64,000 nucleotides of DNA from Pyxicephalus adspersus (lineage: Eukaryota > Chordata > Amphibia > Anura > Pyxicephalidae). The notes below the pieces were generated by a model that was not told the origin of the DNA, searched no databases, and saw nothing but the letters and a program-made list of their open reading frames with translations. Below are positions 21,801 to 35,100 of this stretch, in pieces; within the stretch, counting starts at the first letter, position 1, and each line of letters opens with the position of its first letter. The stretch is taken from NCBI RefSeq assembly GCF_032062135.1, contig NC_092863.1:20183754-20247753 (forward strand), read 5' to 3'. Position numbers and translations under genes: made by a program.

Positions 21801-24632
21801 ATAGTCTGGCCAGACAGCACATTCTAGTATTTATTACAGCTATGGAAACATGTACATATACCTTTACATTCGTTAATGCTTAAGTTCATAACTTTTTCAC
21901 TTTAAAATGAAAACAGGGGAATCAGCTAATAACGCTAATTATGCAAACAATGCAACAATATTAAAAGTTCACTCTCAGTTTATATTATGTTTCCTTGAGG
22001 CACGTTTATGAGCTTTATCTATAAGGTTGCTTGCAATGTTTAAAAAATTCAAACGAGGGGTAACCCCAGAAAACACCCCAAAACACGGGTAAACGCTTCT
22101 ATTGATTTCAATGAGACGTTTTCCTGCATTCATAAGCACTTAAAACGCAAATGCGTAAAAACGCAGGAAAACAACATAAGTGCATAAAAACGCAATAGGA
22201 ACGTTTACATGCGTTTTTAAAAACGTCCGTGTAGACCCAGCCTTAAGAAAGCTTTACTGGAATAATATTTCCTAAAGCCTGTGCCGCGTAACTTTCTCTT
22301 TTTTTTTTCTTTCTTTATCACTAGGTATTTTCAAACTTCAAACTGAATATGATTGTGTGACAGCAATGGTCTAGCCCACCCACTGCAAGGGGAACACTAC
22401 TTCTCTTCAACCAGGGAAGTTCAATCTTCTTGCTGCTTGGAGAGAATTAGTTGTGTGCAGAAGATGGTTTGGACCACTGAAGTTAAATGGCTGCTGTAAC
22501 ATGGAGCAGGGGTATTTATCTTCAACTTGTGGCTGTAATCTCACTTGACCAGGGTAGCTCGGACCTTCTAGCCCATCCCTTATAAACACCATTGTCATAA
22601 CTACCAAACTTTTTCTTTCCAAAAGAGGGCCCCTCACTATCATCCAGCCCTTTTTAACGTCTCCCATTCCTAATCTCCTCCTACCCCACGTTGCATACTA
22701 GCCCAGCCCCCTCTAGCAACACTACCTTTGTCTTAACCCCTTACAAGCTCTGGCCTAGGCGTAGCACCCGGTCATGTAGGCCCTGCGCCTAATTCTTACC
22801 GCTACGGGCCTCTCTTTATTACCCAACCAGTGCTGGAAAGCAATTCAATTATACAAAAATATAGGACTTTTAAAGCACAAACCAACCCTCTGAATTTAGT
22901 TTCACTGACACATTCCTCCATATTCAATTTAGGTATCCCCCACCATCTTCATAGTCCACAGAACGGCCAACACACTCCTTGCCACCTCTAGTGTCCTGCA
23001 ATAAACTACTTAAATTTTAGTGGGCATTTCAGTGCAATTGGGGAAACCTTCCCCCTCCCCCTGTGTATGGCATTGACTGTATTTTGTTGCAAATAATGGA
23101 AATATCAGTAAATGCTGTTTTTTAGTCAAAGGGTAATTGTAGTACCGCTTTAACAGCCTTTGTATTTTTCTGCTTCCCATACTATCTGCTGACATCCCTC
23201 TTGCACTCTTCTCTTATGTACAGGTATATTATTTTCTATTATGCTTTATTTTATTCTCTATTATACTCTTTACTCTGCATCCCCCTCCTTCCAATATTAT
23301 GTTTGCTTTTACTTCTTGCACTCATGTTCTGCACATATTGCCAGTTACTGAACCCTTTGCATATCTATCCTGCACATAATATGTGATTTCAAACCCCCTG
23401 GGCTGCTCTGAAGCTCGTACTATTAGTAGTGATAGCCTTTGCACAGCAATTTTGCACATACTGCCCTGTGCTATATCCTCTGCATAGGTCTCCTGCAGAT
23501 ACACCTGCACATACTGTATGTTTCACACCCTTAGTATTCACTCCTGTACATACTGCATATATCATACCCTTAGCACATACTGCATATATCATACCCTTAT
23601 TACTTGTCTCCTGCACATACTGCCTATATCATACCCTTAGTACTCGTCTCCTGCACATACTGCATATATCATACCTTTAGTACTCGTCTCCTGAACATAC
23701 TGCATATGCCATACCCTTAGTACTCGTCTCCTGCACATACTGCCTATCTCATACCCTTAGTACTCGTCTCCTGCACATACAACAAATATCATACCCTTAG
23801 TACTCGTCTCCTGCACATACTGCATATATCATACCCTTAGTACTCGTCTCCTGCACATACTGTATATGTCATCCCCTTAGTACTCGCCTCCTGCACAAAC
23901 TGCAAATGTCATACCCTTAGTACTCGTCTCCTGCACATACTGTATATGTCATCCCCTTAGTACTCGTCTCCTGCACAAACTGCAAACGTCATACCCTTAG
24001 TACTCGTCTCTGCACATACTGCATATATCATACCCTTAGTACTCATTTCTGCACATACTGCATATATCATACCCTTAGTACTCATCTCTGCACATACTGC
24101 ATTTATCATACCCTTAGTACTCATCTCTGCACATACTGCATATATCAAACCCTTAGTACTCGTCTCCTGCACATACTGCCCACTGTCATACCACACCGCA
24201 TTACATTGCATTGTTTGTCATCAATACTTTGTTCTGGAATGGGCACACTAACTACTTTATGAAACATAAGGTTGAAGGCTGCATATGTGAAGAATGAATA
24301 CACACATTAGCATTGTGCATCCCTTTTTCCCGCGTTGATCTAATCTTTTGGCGCAAGCACGAGTTTGGGTTACATATTAACAAAAGACCATTGGCAATAA
24401 AACCACACATGGATAAGTTAGAGATCCCTATATTAGAGAAGGGCAGGAAGTAAGCAAACTGCTTCACAACACTGATGTATAGTACACAAGGCACTGAACT
24501 GGCATGTGAATGTTTTTTGTTGTTCATGGGTTACCTCCTATATTGCACTGTAACTGTATACTGCAACTGTTTTGGATTTGCAGATATTTTTCTCCTTATT
24601 ACAGATCCTTTTTTTTTTTTTTTTTATTCAAT

Positions 24633-24669
<37 letters not shown>

Positions 24670-26776
24670 CATTTACAACCTTTGCTGTATCTTAATTAGT
24701 TTCAAAGAACTTTCAGACCATATTTCCACATGTGATGAACTTTATTATCTGCAACAGTACGCATCTTTTTTTATGAACCTTTAAACATAAACTTTTCTGC
24801 ATGCATACCAGATTCCCCTGTTTCTCAAGAACAGGTTTTATTTGAAAAAGGCTCCCAGAAGATTTGTGCTTTTTCTTACAATTTTTAAACCAATTCTTTA
24901 CAAGAGCAGGGCACGTTCATTTAAATGAAATGTGTTCTTGCTGCTAAGACCTGAATACAGGTAAAGTTTGTTTAAGGAAAGGCTTACGTTTACATTTAGG
25001 GACTTGATTGTGGGTTAAGGTGCGTACACACTTCCAATTTTTATCGTTCAAAACGAACGACGAACGATCGATTGGGCAAAAATCGTTCGTAAAAAAAGTA
25101 ACCAACGATGCCGACGAACGAGGAAAGTCGTTGGAAACGAACGACCGGACCGGCGGATTGGACGACGATCGTTGAACATCGTTCGTGTGTACGATCGTTC
25201 GTTGATCGTCCATGGTCTGAGCATGCGTAATGAATGAACGTTCGTTCACTTTCCTGTCGTGCACATAGTTCCTCTATCGCTCAAACGATCGTATCTATTG
25301 TGTGTACAATATCTACGAACGATCGTGTCGTTATCCCTATGTGCAGGATCGGTGCTATATGATCGTTCGCAGATATCGTGCAGGATCGTTCGTCGTTGGT
25401 TTTCCAACGATAATAATTGGAAGTGTGTACGTAGCTTTAGTGTATATCATTCAAATATTTGTACTGAGCAGCAAATTAACTTTGTGTTTAAATTAGCTTA
25501 AATACATTACATGTACATCAAATCAAAATGTGTTCATAGACTTATAGTTTATTTTACAAAGCAGCCACATCCTAAGCAAAAACATATGTTCCCTGGCAAC
25601 TTTCTATAGCAAAGGACCTTTCCTATCTGTATTAAAGAAGTTGTCACCATGTGGAGGTAGAACTAGGGCTGGACAGATTTGTTTACTTACGTGTTACTGC
25701 CTCACTGTGGTATTTAAAGCACCAGGAAAAGGGTTAAACCTGAATTCCAGCCAAACAGTTAAACACAGATTTGAAAAATATACAAGGGTGCTGCTATACC
25801 TGCCAACAATTTGTATTTTAAGCCATCTAGCATTGAGATTTACAATGCCTACAGACAGCAGGTCCTGGTTGGCAGCCTGACATTTCTCTACTACTGTAAA
25901 AAAATAAAACATTCACCACCCTGCCCCCAGCTTGCAACTGGAAGATAAAGACAGCAGAAGGACAGGTTATCTATCATTCTTCTTTCACCTTCTAATCAAC
26001 ACATGTGTATGCAATACTTCTAATTGTTCCCTATTACTGCTCTGTCCTCTGCCAGTTCTGCTGTAAAAAAGGATTTTTAGAGGCCTTAAAAAGAATAAAA
26101 TAGCACATTTAGATGCTTAAATTAGTTGCATTTTAAATTTAACTAAATACGGTTTAAATAAACTATTAAGTAAGACTATATCATATACTGGCTCCTGAAA
26201 CCAGCAACTTGAAAAGGAGCATGCACATCTCTTTAACAGTAACTGGTATTGAAGAGGACATCAAATTATAAAGGTTGGCATGGGAGTGGGTAGCCAGTGC
26301 ACAGAGCATGGGGAGGAGATACTGAAAAATTAGGTAAAAAGGTTCAGTTTTTACAGTTCAAGAGGTATCAACCATCGTGTCTCTTTTTTATTTTCTTCTC
26401 AATATCTCATGGAATATCAATATTTCATTGTTTTGCCTTACAAGGTTTAATTTGCCTGTACATTACTAATGAAAGGTTTTACACTGTTTATTTTACATTT
26501 TTACATTTTACACATGTCTGTGTAATTCAGTTCCCCTCCTATCTAAACACATACGGATAGTTTAATTGTCTTCCACAAAATTGGGTTTTCTATGTGCAAA
26601 TAGAAAATAGTTCATCTTTTGCAGCATTTCTTGTAGAGTATGAACCATTTGAACAGAAACTTTTTATATGTTATTCACATTGCCATGTCCTCGGGGCAGC
26701 CGTTTGCAGAGATAAAGTGTCATGGCACAGTGCCATCTATTTAAGTGTGCCAACCAGGATTGTGATAGCTGAAGCC

Positions 26777-26810
<34 letters not shown>

Positions 26811-29144
26811 GGGGGGGGGGGTGTCAAGGAGGAATCATTTAAGGGGACAAATAACTTCACTTTAATAAGTGTGAATTCAGCATTTAAAAATTTTCATTGC
26901 TGTATTATGACAGGGTTTCTGCTAGTAAAATATTTTACCTAAAAATGTAATATGTTGAGGATAAATAGCCTAACAGTTCTTTCATACATGTATTCTTTAA
27001 ATTGTCAAAACAAAAGGTTTAGGGAAGTTTTGAAAAATCTTCAACAGGGACACAAAACTGCCAAATATAAATAGTTTTTACCTTCTCCACTGTTCAAAGC
27101 GTCCTTACCATTGCTTTCTACCTGATTTAATGTAAATGGAGCAGAAAATGGGAAACAAAATCTTAATCTATAAAAAAACCCTGGATAACAGTCCAAAGCC
27201 TGCATTCAATGCCCTAAAGCAGGGGTGTCAAACTCTGGCCCGAGGGCCAAATCTGCCCCCCCCAAAGGAATTTTTTTGGCTGCTGCATTGAAATAGCGCT
27301 GCTATTACTATTCCCGGCATTACTCATGTCTGTAGACCAGCGACCTCTCTGCCTCTGCGTGGCCCCACATTGGACTGTTTTATTGACGCAGCGAAATGTA
27401 GTAGCGGTGCTATTTCTCTATTTTAGGCTTGTTCCAGATTGAATGTTAAGCAAAACCTCTTTTTTCCATATGTAAAGAGTTTATATCTAATGAGAAGGAA
27501 AAACGTACCCAATTTTTTCAATAAACTTCAAGTCTGGCCTGCGACTTTGTCTAAGTTTTATTTTTGCCCTTGTGTATTTATATACAGTATTTATATATTT
27601 GAGTTTCACACCCCTGCACTAAAGTCTTTTATAATGTGCTCATTCTCCTGCCAGATCCAACCACTGTGACAAACTCAACTTGCTTGTTCCATATTTCTTT
27701 GTGTAAGTGAAAAAATCCTATTAATTGTATTGTAAAGTATTGTATATTGTATTGTCCTCTCCTCCTCCCGTGTCACTGTCTGTCATTTGAAACCCATATT
27801 TATTGTACAGCGCTGCGTAATGTGTTGGCGCTATATAAATCCTGTTTAATAATATTAATGATAATAATAATAATATACAAATAGGCCTATGCCCAGATGA
27901 AAATAGGGATGTAGACTGACAATGCCAATGTACATACAGTAGATCACCCAGGACCACCAATAAATGTAAAATGTATGCAGCGATATAATTATCTATATTA
28001 TTCTATTACAGGCAGCATAAAGTATTAAATATAACGTTTCATAAGAAAAAAAGTGAGGGAAACTTGCCAACAGGAACATATGAATAAAAAGCTGTCTAGG
28101 GCTCTAGTCTTCCCTTTATATACTAATGTAAATCAATTGTATTTCTGACTGTGTTAGTTAAATCGGATAAGTGGGAGATTCCATTCTTTTAGAGCCTAAC
28201 TTTTAATATAGCACAAAATTGGTTAGTACCTATTTTTGCACTACAACAGTAAGCATTCCAAAGCAATGAAGGTAGCTTAAAAATAAAAACTACAATGTAT
28301 TACACGGACTTGGCACTGAGGGGGTGAGAAGAGTCTTTACCCCTCTCCTCTTCTTGTGAACCAGCACAAGGAAGCTATTGTGCAGTGTCGCCCCTCCTTT
28401 CTCAACTGGCTGCAATGGGGGCTGCTCTTAAAGTTGCAGATTCTCCTACAACCTCAATAGTAGAATGAATTAGAAAGTTACCACTGTTTACCAGACCTAC
28501 AAAGTTGAGTGAGGACTGTGTGCAGGAATTTTTTTTTTAATTTTATTATTAATGTTTAATGTATTCAGTGATAATCATTATCCTTAGAAGCAAGGATCCT
28601 CTGCTAGGATAGTTTATTTTCATAAAACATTTTTTCTTGTTTCACTAATCCTAATCTGAATTTGGATGTAGGTGACATGACACCTATTAGACTAGGACTC
28701 TAAGCACCTTCAGGGGCAGGGATTGGTGATCCTCATTCTGTGTGCCTTATGTACGCTGCAAAGTGATACAGAACTTAGAGTTGTCTGTGTATATATAAAC
28801 ACAAGATTTAAAATAGGCACAATAATTGAAATCTACATCGAAACTCATAGGACATCATACCAAGGTATAAATGGTGATTATTATATATATTAATATTGTA
28901 AACTTGTAAGTGCAGTGGGATAATAGAGAACATCTTTCCAATAGGAAATGCAGACAATCTGAAAAAGCCTTTGCCACTATATTAAAAGTTATTTTGCTAC
29001 CATAATAAAAAGTTATTTTTCTACCTGTCTAGCAGAATCTAACTGCTGAGTCACTAGCAATGGGAAACAAAGACGTTATATCTCACATCAGATCCTAAAA
29101 TCCCAGATAGTACAAGTGTAGTAGTGGCAGTGGTAGAAGTAGTA

Positions 29145-29187
<43 letters not shown>

Positions 29188-32100
29188 AGTTTGCCCCTAC
29201 TATTCTCACTAACTCTTCATGCATACTAGCCATCGACATACCCATGTACCACTGTGTAGTTCATGTTAATGCCAGCAAGAGGGGTGCACAACCTAGCTGC
29301 AATGTAGGACTTAGGTCAGATAGAAAGATTGCACAAGCGATAGGTATTTTTCCCTGACTTAACAGGGCTTTCCAAAGAATTAAATAAATACCATGAATAA
29401 AAAAACAAAAAAAAAGGAATAAAACATTTAAAATAAGTTTTTTAAATGTTTTTATAAAAAAAATAAGTAAAAGGAGTTTAGTATACCTGGGTGGTTTTAT
29501 TTATTTTAAAAACAAAATAAAGTTACCTATTGTATAAAAATATTGTTTCTTGTTGTAGGCTCAATTTACCTACATGGAAAAGTTATTCTTACTCTTGTTA
29601 TTTAATAGTTTTAGCCTTGTTATATTAATAGCTTTAACAGCAGTGTAAATTCTATTCCTTGCCTGTAGTTTGGATAAGTAATAAAGTCTGTAAAATCTTT
29701 CCGTTTGACAGTTTTTCTCATTGTGCTTCTTTCTCTAGTTACGGAGGGTTCCAGATCATTTTTAATTAAGCAATGCCCAACTGTATCTGGTATCTGGATA
29801 TCCAAGCTAAATGTTTTGAGAAAGCGTGTGCCCTCACTGACAAATCCAGTATAGGTTAAGATTTGTAATCGATCAGTCCAGTGACCTAAATAGTTCATTC
29901 ATGTACCCTAGGGTGCCATTAACAGTGGTAAATAATGTTTATCATACACATATAGTTTACATTATTGTATTGCTCATCAATATATGGTATAACAATATTA
30001 TGTACTATACAGTATAGTATGCATTGTGGTGTAAACAGAACCTTTGGTCATTTGAATTACCTGTTTAATTTACTTAAAGTAATTCCACCCATAGTACACA
30101 TATGTGTGGCACATAGACATAGATGCCATTTGTATGAGATACGTTTTTCTTCAGTCCCACATAGCCTGGAGTCATTTTTAATATATAGAGATACTTGTGA
30201 CCTATGCCCCAAACTGTCTCTTTTAAGTAGTCCTGAAAGAACTCTGCAAGTGCTGAGTGGGTGAAGGATTCCTTTCTCACACCAGCTGTGACCCCTGTTC
30301 CATAGGACAGTAGATAAGTCCAGTGGAAGAGTGGGAGGCTTTGCTGGGTATAAATATAGAACCCATCAAATCCAAGCATTGTTTACAATTGTCGTTTTTT
30401 CCGGAACAGTTTGCCTATTTTTTTCAAAATTTCCCATGCTTTTAAATCCTGCAAAGAGCCAACTAGGGCTGCAAACAGTAGCAACATGGCTCCAGTTGCA
30501 GTGCACCATGATTTTGTTCCAATCTCAGTAAAGTATCCTCCCAATATTAGAAAGTATACTCAAGTAATGTTACACAAACTAAATAAATACACATAATACC
30601 TCTCCTATGGCTTAAAGGGTCAATGTGCAGCTGACCTTTTCCAAGCACTACTCTGCTAGGATCTCCTAGGATCACCTCTTTTACACTGGACATTTTTTTG
30701 TTTTCCTGCTCCTAACATGGCTTAGAGCAGGCATGGGCAAACTATGGCACAGGCTCGTTGAACTCTCTCCGTACTTCAGCGGCTCCGCTGAAGTAGATGT
30801 GCGGTCCCTGGCTCTGGCCAGTGTCCCCCCCCCCCCCCCCGAGCAGGGTCAAGAGAAATACCCTAAAATAGATATGATATGGTGTTCTCTTTAGGAGAAA
30901 CTCTGAAATCTGTGCTCAGAAAAAAGTGCTTAGGGTAAGACGTAGTCACTAGTATTGCCTTTGGGAACCTGCAGTACTTCCACATTTGTGTACTACCTAC
31001 GGTCACAATGGGTAGTTCCCCATTACAGACATACCAATGCCTAGTTCTACACTGTGTGCCTGATTTATGAAAGCTCTCCAAGGTTGGAGAGGATACACTT
31101 TCATCAGTGAAGCTGGGTGACCCAGAAAACCTGGAATAGATTTCTTAAAAGTAATTTGCTTTTTGTTAGCAAATGATTTCAATCCTGGATCAGATCCATT
31201 CCAGGGTTGCTGGATCACCCAGCTTAACTGATGAAAGTGTATCATCTCCAGTCTTGTAGATCTTTGACAATCAGGCCCTGTGTGTCTGTGTGAAAGCAGC
31301 CATCTTGGCAGATGAAAGGTCCCAAAGAAGTTTGAAATCAAGAAAATGTTCACCCTGCCGGGTTTGTTTGATGATAGGTTCCAGATTTATCATTTTCTTT
31401 TTTGTCACCTGGGTTTGAAGCATAATGCAAACAGTTAAATAATCAACTTGCTAAAAAATTAATCTCCAGATAAAGTTCTCTTCTTTTTTCCAATCCCTCC
31501 CTCCACCCTCTAACCCATTTATCTGCTTTTTAAATGATAAGTACCATGAAGATTGGTGGATCCCTTTCCACACTGACTGGTTGAATTTTTAAATATCATG
31601 ACATTTTTGATTTTTTTATGCTAAGAGGACCTAGCTACTATACAGCCAATATTAAATGTCCATGACACCCATGGAAAGACACTGGCATCCATTGGCGCAC
31701 ATGGTGGACATGGCATCCGTTGACGGTGCACTGATGTGAACATTCCTATAAGATTTATGTGTGGTCTATTTGCATGCTTTAATAAACATTACCTATTGCT
31801 AATACATAACAAAATTACACTGTAAATAGGAAAAAAAAACAACTTATAAAGTTATCAATTGCATTGCTTTTTAGCCAAGCTGCTGTCTAATATGTAATAA
31901 CAATAATAGGAACAGTAAAAATGGCTTCTGAGTAGTAGGTGTCACAGCTTCCCTAGATCTGGCTATGCAGAGGTTATAGTTAAAGAGGAATGTTATCATC
32001 CATTAATTAGTTAGAATATATAAAATTGCATCATCATGTTTGTTTGGACTTCAAAGGCAATGCTTTGCACAGTTGTTTGTCTGCGACTGACCAACATATT

Positions 32101-35100
32101 TTGTCTGAGACTGTTTTGCAGTTGTTTAAACTGCCATTATAGGGATTACACTGGAATGACTCTTTGCTGACATAATTTACCTTACGTTATAAGTGCCAAT
32201 TACAAAGGAATTTTCTGATTATTCTGACTCTCTGAAAGCAGTATAATATCCTTTGTGTGTAATTGTGGCCGTAATATTCTGTACTTACTGTTTGCTTTAG
32301 TATAGTGCTGTAGAAAAGTGCACTGATGATACTGTACTAATCACTGTTTATATTTAGTGACGTTTGAATGTTGTTTTTGACTTTGCATAGGTTTATTGTA
32401 CTTGTATACACAATAAAGATCTACCAAATGTGCTGAAAACCCCTCTCTTTAAGGACTGCAGAACCAGTAACGGGACTTTGACATGACGAGCTTGGTTATT
32501 GGGGCAGAGAATCTTGGTGCAGGGGAGGTTTTAGAGGTATAATTAAGTTTATGCAAAATAAAGTTAATATTGGAGTAGAGTCATCGCGATTGTTTGGGGC
32601 ACTAAGATTTAAAGTGTATATAACTTTTTCAAAAGAGTATGGATAGAGTTAGCAAACCTGTTAATTGCTGTCTGTTTCCTCAGAACCATTACAACCACTG
32701 TAAACATAATGTAAAGCAGGGGTGGATTGCGATCTACTGCTATAATTCCTAAATCCACAGCTATCACAGTACATTAGGGTGGTGGTCAGTGGGAAGAATG
32801 CCTTCTAATATGCTGGCCACTGGGAAGAGTTTCACACCCTTACAGACAGCCAAAAAGATCATTGGTGTCACCTAAACTGACCTGTCACAAATTACTCATT
32901 GCTCAAGGAAACCCCTAGCAACCTTTAGATGAATGCCAGGGTTCCACGAATCTTTAGCTGAGCAAAAATTAGGGCACATCTTCCAATGGGTAAAAAAAAA
33001 CAACTAATAAATTTAAATCCTTCCATGCTTCATCTAAATCCAACAAAAAGTGTAGGTGTTTAATATACATAAAGTTGTTTATTGTAAGCACTGGTTTTAC
33101 TGGGAGGGCTTTAATTTGTGTTCAAGTGAGGATTAGCATGGGTGTTGTTCATACAGGGAACTTTAGTGTAAAGGTTAATGTCAGAGTTTGGGTTACAAAG
33201 TTATTGTGAGCATGGGGATCATAGGGGGTGTAAATGTTAGAATGGAGGTCTAGGTCAGGATCAGGGTTGAAGGGACAGTTACAGGGAAAGTAAAGGTTTA
33301 CAGAAAGGTTTAGTGGTTAGGATTATATGCAAGGCGTGAGAAGGTCCAAAAGACAGGATAAAAACTACAATCTCCAATATCCAAGCAAAAACAGCTAACG
33401 TAAATGCATACTTAATTATTATTTCAAATACTGGACCTAGAGGGTACCTTGTGTTTGTCACTCCGGTGACCAGTATCATACCATTTCAGAAACTAGTTAG
33501 CAATAAATATGTCTGAAACATTCCAGTTACTTTCCAGAGGCTTGCCATGTACACAACCCCAGGCTGCATTCTGACCGGTTAATCAACCTTTCACTGCCTG
33601 AATGACACTTGTTTTTTAACAATAAAAGCGCTTCACATACATGTGATTGTGCAGGTTTCCTAACAAGCAATACAACATACCTTTCGTATCCCTTTGTAGT
33701 TTACTTCACAGAACTTGCAATAGAATCATACTAAATATATAAAATATTAGACTTTAATGATGAAGATGTGTTTGTTTTCTGCTTTCTTTAAAAGGTAAAC
33801 TTTGACAACACAGTTCAAATGATCGTGAGGATATACCTATAAGAAAAAAAAAACTGTGGAAAAATCATGTTTAGAGTTTAATAAACTTTTTACCCCTTTT
33901 TGTTCCTATTTTCACACCTGTTTATCATACATATATACATATATATTTTATTAATACCTTGCTGTTTCCTTAACATACATAATATTAGACATGGTTACAT
34001 CATAATTTTGTGCTTTTCTGTTTAATGCAGGCAGATCATTGCTACCTGAAAACATCATGCAGACCACCATAGGTAACACCCACATACAATGCTGACCCTG
34101 AGCCTCTATGATTGAAAAGACTAAATCCAATGAAAAAAAAGTCAAGACACAGTAGGCTGGAGTGAATTAGGAGTAGATGAAGCTGGCTATCTATTATCCA
34201 ATTTATGGGCTCTGTTTGACTTGCTTCAGTTTACAAAGCAGCCTGTACATATTTGCAAGATGGAAGGCAAAAACAGAATTTATATTTCCCGTGCCACGAT
34301 ACACTAGGTTAATATGCACATGGATGGACAATTTTATTTAGAACTCAGAAGGTAGTCACTGCATTCTATGAGTCAGCAAGTATATTTATGTGGACAAGGA
34401 CTATAGCTTTTATTGACTGTTTTAACCCAGAGATTATTAAATAAAACATACCTAGGACTATAATCATATTATGGAAAATATATAATTATGTTACGTTAGA
34501 AAAATAGATTTCAGGCAGATATATATATATATATATCCCTATTTAATGTACAGCCCTGCGTAATATGTTGGCGCTATATAAATCCTGTTTAATAATAATA
34601 ATAATAATAATAATAATATTAATAATATAATATATATATATAAACAGTCTAAATAAAATACATCCAGGCATAACCTGAAAATCATTGTTGGATACAGGAA
34701 AAATACCATAACAGAAACAGCAAGACTAGATTCAGAATATCAGAATTTGGATATAGGAAACTAAAGAAAGAATCCAGGAGTTGTGGGAAGATTGGCTAGA
34801 CAGAAGTGGCCTCTTTGCTAAGACACTGCCTTTTAAACTGAGTGCCCTTGTAAAATCCCAGTAAAGTAGGAGTCGTACCTGCATGTGGCTCAAAAGCAAC
34901 AGGAATATTCCATTTGGGAGTAGACTGGCAGCACAGAGGACCTGGATTATTTTACAAATAATAGGTGAAAACTGCTATTATGTGCAGCTCAGTTTCTGCC
35001 AAAGCTTGTCCTATCTGCTGACCCTGACTAATTTTTTTCTACAATTGTCACATTTGGATTGGGACATTGGGATTTTACTGGCATATATTATACTGGGATA

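Noticed and set aside
23389..24211. Repeat-protein-like minus-strand frames
   Set aside because: They arise from the 39/40-bp minisatellite. The 13-residue repeat is a by-product of unit length, with no start or gene context.
24475..24784. Phe-rich frames over poly-T
   Set aside because: They translate a T homopolymer tract.
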